Shown here one piece after another: positions 33,447-35,807 of a stretch of DNA of 35,807 nt (position 1 is the stretch's first letter; each line of letters begins with the position of its first letter). The notes beneath the pieces are model-generated. The model was given only the letters and a program-made list of their open reading frames with translations, did not search any database and had not been told where the DNA came from. The position numbers and the translations under genes are program-made. The stretch comes from Desulfurococcales archaeon (GTDB lineage: Archaea > Thermoproteota > Thermoprotei_A > Sulfolobales > NBVN01), in NCBI GenBank assembly GCA_015521325.1, contig WAOK01000077.1, positions 1 through 35,807 of the forward strand. The letters run 5' to 3'.

Positions 33447-35167
33447 GGGCAGCGGCAGCGGTCGCCTTGGTCGTGATACTGATCGCAATACATGCACTGG
33501 CCCAGGAGAGGCCGCCGTATGACCCGGCTCCGCCAGCCCTCCTCCTAAGGGATGCGCTCCTCGCGATAACGTCGGAGGACTACGCCAGAGCATCTGAGCT
33601 CATCGGGCTCGGCCTGAACATGAGCATTGAGGGAAAGCTTGGCAGGGTTCATGAGGAGACGTTCTTGGCCCTCAAGGACACGGTCGCCCTCATCGAGGAT
33701 TCCCTTTCTAACCCGTCTAGGGAGAAGGCATACGAGCTGTTCCGTGCGAGGGAGCAGGTCGGCGCCCTGGTGGAGAGATATGCCAGCATAGTCCGTGATG
33801 AGTGCCCCGACCCAGCCACCGGCTACCGACTCTACAATGACCTTATGTCCGCAAGAACCCTATTCCTCAACCACCTGGACGACCTGATAGAGAGAGTATA
33901 CGTGTTCTCCGGCCCTAGAAATATTGAGGTAGCGATTAAGCACCCTCCAGTAGTTGTGGGGGGAGAGTTCGTTAACGTGACCGTCTCTGTGGGTGAGGCT
34001 GACAGTATCGACTGCCTCAACGTGACCGTTAAGGCCGTTGCCGCCTCCTACAAGGAGATAGCGAGGATATCGTGCGCAACACCCGGCAACTCCTACACGG
34101 TGACGCTCAAGGCCCCGGGTGCTGAGGACGTCCCCCCAGATACTAGGTACGTCGCCTTCACAGCCCTAGTGATCGGGTCGAGCGAGGGGAGAGAGTACAC
34201 GGGCTATAACATCAGTAAGGCACAGCTCTATTTCGAAAAACCCCTCCTCCTCTTCAACATACCGTCATCCGCCACCCCAGGAGACAACCTAACCATTGGT
34301 GTGAGAGCTAGGATAGACTACAGCCTCAACGCATCAGTGTATTTCGGGAGGATAAGCCCAGACTCGCTAATAGAGAACATAACGATTAGGCCCGGATACA
34401 GCACCTACCCGGTACCCTTAAGCAACAAGTCCGGAGTGATCATAGTGTATGTCGTTGTCTGGCCCCACGGAAAGTACCTCGGCTACGTCTACTCAAAGGC
34501 CGTGGCCGTGTTCGGCGAGATAGTCATCGCTGATGTGAGGGCTCCGGCCATAGTCTTCTCCCCACCCTTCTCCACGATCCTTAACGTGAAGGTAGGGAAC
34601 ATAACCGGGAGGGTAAGGGTTTATGTCGGGGGTACCCTAGCGAAGGAGTTTGACGTCAGCGGCTCATCAAGCGCTGTCATACCCCTTCCCCCGACGCTGA
34701 CTGCATGGAGTTACCCGGTGACGGTGGAGGTGGTGCCGAATGAGAGCAAGTACGCCCCCTACACCTACAGGAGCAGCATAATAGTTGTCAACATATACGG
34801 GACAGTCGCCATCTCAATGACCCTCATAGCGATCCTCACCAGCAGAAGGGTGAGGGAATTCATAAAGCACCCTCTAGAGCGTGGCGGCATCCCCGGAGGC
34901 ATTGGTAGGGTGAGGGCACTCAGTGTAAAGAGGGCCAAGCTCGCAAGACTGTATAAAGCAGTGGTCGAGCACATCAGCAACGAGGTAGACCCTCCTAGGC
35001 CGTGGGAGACCCTCCGCGAGTTCGGTGCGAGGGCTGCGAAGAGGCTTAAGAGAAGAGTCGCTGACCTACTGACCTACTTCCTCGCTCTCTACGAGGAGGA
35101 TCTGTACAGCGATCACATAGTTAATGAGGATGAGGCAGAGAAGCTTGTTGAGGAGATCCTTAGGTGA
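33443..35167 (+). CDS. secreted/membrane protein with ectodomain, one TM and C-terminal DUF4129-like cytoplasmic domain
   Basis: N-terminal signal, Ig-like beta ectodomain, TM IYGTVAISMTLIAIL, then YKAVVEHISNEVDPPRPWETLREFGARAAKRL...LTYFLALYEEDLYSDHIVNEDEAEKLVEEIL (DUF4129-like). TTG start. Confidence 0.75.
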   Translation: MRAAAAVALVVILIAIHALAQERPPYDPAPPALLLRDALLAITSEDYARASELIGLGLNMSIEGKLGRVHEETFLALKDTVALIEDSLSNPSREKAYELFRAREQVGALVERYASIVRDECPDPATGYRLYNDLMSARTLFLNHLDDLIERVYVFSGPRNIEVAIKHPPVVVGGEFVNVTVSVGEADSIDCLNVTVKAVAASYKEIARISCATPGNSYTVTLKAPGAEDVPPDTRYVAFTALVIGSSEGREYTGYNISKAQLYFEKPLLLFNIPSSATPGDNLTIGVRARIDYSLNASVYFGRISPDSLIENITIRPGYSTYPVPLSNKSGVIIVYVVVWPHGKYLGYVYSKAVAVFGEIVIADVRAPAIVFSPPFSTILNVKVGNITGRVRVYVGGTLAKEFDVSGSSSAVIPLPPTLTAWSYPVTVEVVPNESKYAPYTYRSSIIVVNIYGTVAISMTLIAILTSRRVREFIKHPLERGGIPGGIGRVRALSVKRAKLARLYKAVVEHISNEVDPPRPWETLREFGARAAKRLKRRVADLLTYFLALYEEDLYSDHIVNEDEAEKLVEEILR

Positions 35168-35212
35168 GCCGATCTTATTAGTTCTCTGGTGGGGAAACTA
35201 ACGAGCGAGCCT

Positions 35213-35807
35213 ATGCCTGGCAGGCTTAGGATAGATCCGAGGCTGTGCGCCGTCTGTAGGGGGAGGGGTTTCTGCGGCTTGAGTTACTGCCCTGTCTTCG
35301 CCAGGGCAGAATCCATTAAGCGCCTGGCTAGGGTGAGGGGGAATAGGGAGGTATTCGGCGCGTCCCCTCCCTCAGTCTTCATTGGGAGGATCGGTTACCC
35401 AGTGGTGAGGGCAGGCCCAGCCTCCCCGCCCGAGAGGGGTGACACAAGCGTCTACGACCTCCCCGAGCAGTGGGTGGGCCTGAGGCTTGACGACATCATC
35501 GCGATGAGGTACTCCCTCATCATAGGCTATGAGAGAGTCGGAGTAAGGGACGTGTACGACCCCTACGTCATGGCGATGCAGGAGATAGCCCTCTCACAGA
35601 GACCCGTGGATGTGGAGATGATATTGGCAAAAGCGCCCGCAATTAGGGTCACTTTCAGCGAGTACGAGCCCCCCATGGGGCCAAGGGCTCCCGTCGAGAG
35701 GGTGAGGGTGGTGCAGAACCCGGCCATACCGAGGCCTGTTGAGAAGGTCTACTACGACACCGACATGAGGGCCTTGGAGGCCGTGACCTACCTCTATAGA
35801 TCGGGGG
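35213..35807 (+). CDS. nreA: Nre family archaeal DNA repair protein, truncated by window end
   Basis: MPGRLRIDPRLCAVCRGRGFCGLSYCPVFARAESIKRL...PSVFIGRIGYPVVRAGP, Nre-type Cys-rich N-terminus; open to window edge. In-frame GTG at 35189 is an alternative start. Confidence 0.85.
   Translation, partial: MPGRLRIDPRLCAVCRGRGFCGLSYCPVFARAESIKRLARVRGNREVFGASPPSVFIGRIGYPVVRAGPASPPERGDTSVYDLPEQWVGLRLDDIIAMRYSLIIGYERVGVRDVYDPYVMAMQEIALSQRPVDVEMILAKAPAIRVTFSEYEPPMGPRAPVERVRVVQNPAIPRPVEKVYYDTDMRALEAVTYLYRSG

Noticed and set aside
1-35807. CRISPR arrays, tRNA/rRNA genes and insertion sequences
   Set aside because: No direct-repeat/spacer periodicity, cloverleaf-like segment, rRNA-like sequence or transposase motif was recognised by eye; a tool search is needed for certainty.

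Overview
This is a gene-dense, high-GC archaeal chromosome window, probably TACK/Thermoproteota-like (inferred from TATA-box near-leaderless starts, class III prepilin signals, MDP-1, Nre, archaeosortase and KaiC/RAD55 families). No rRNA, tRNA, CRISPR array or intact transposon was recognised. Left edge (1-2440): hypothetical proteins, with an apparent gene interrupted by one in-frame amber codon and a decayed, compositionally odd stretch. 2.5-11.7 kb: MarC-family protein, a secreted propeller-like protein with a sorting-signal-like C-terminus, an orphan DNA methyltransferase, MDP-1 phosphatase, M20 peptidase, a malic enzyme/malate dehydrogenase pair and a thioredoxin-fold protein. 11.3-19.8 kb: a type IV filament locus with a class III prepilin, a FlaF/FlaG-like protein, a 901-aa pilin-adhesin (DUF2341 plus propeller-like region), a TadA/FlaI-like ATPase, two separate half-size T2SSF membrane proteins, and a two-domain KaiC-like ATPase. 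19.85-25.1 kb: FtsX/MacB-type ABC exporter and a MATE transporter. 25.1-35.2 kb: the most interesting locus. It holds an archaeosortase with a full Cys/Arg/His motif set and an EpsI-like C-terminal domain, encoded with MoxR, a DUF4350-DUF58 fusion, DUF1616, DUF4129 and several small membrane proteins of unknown function. The window ends inside an Nre-type DNA repair gene. All family names are from memory and motif reading; no database search was run.
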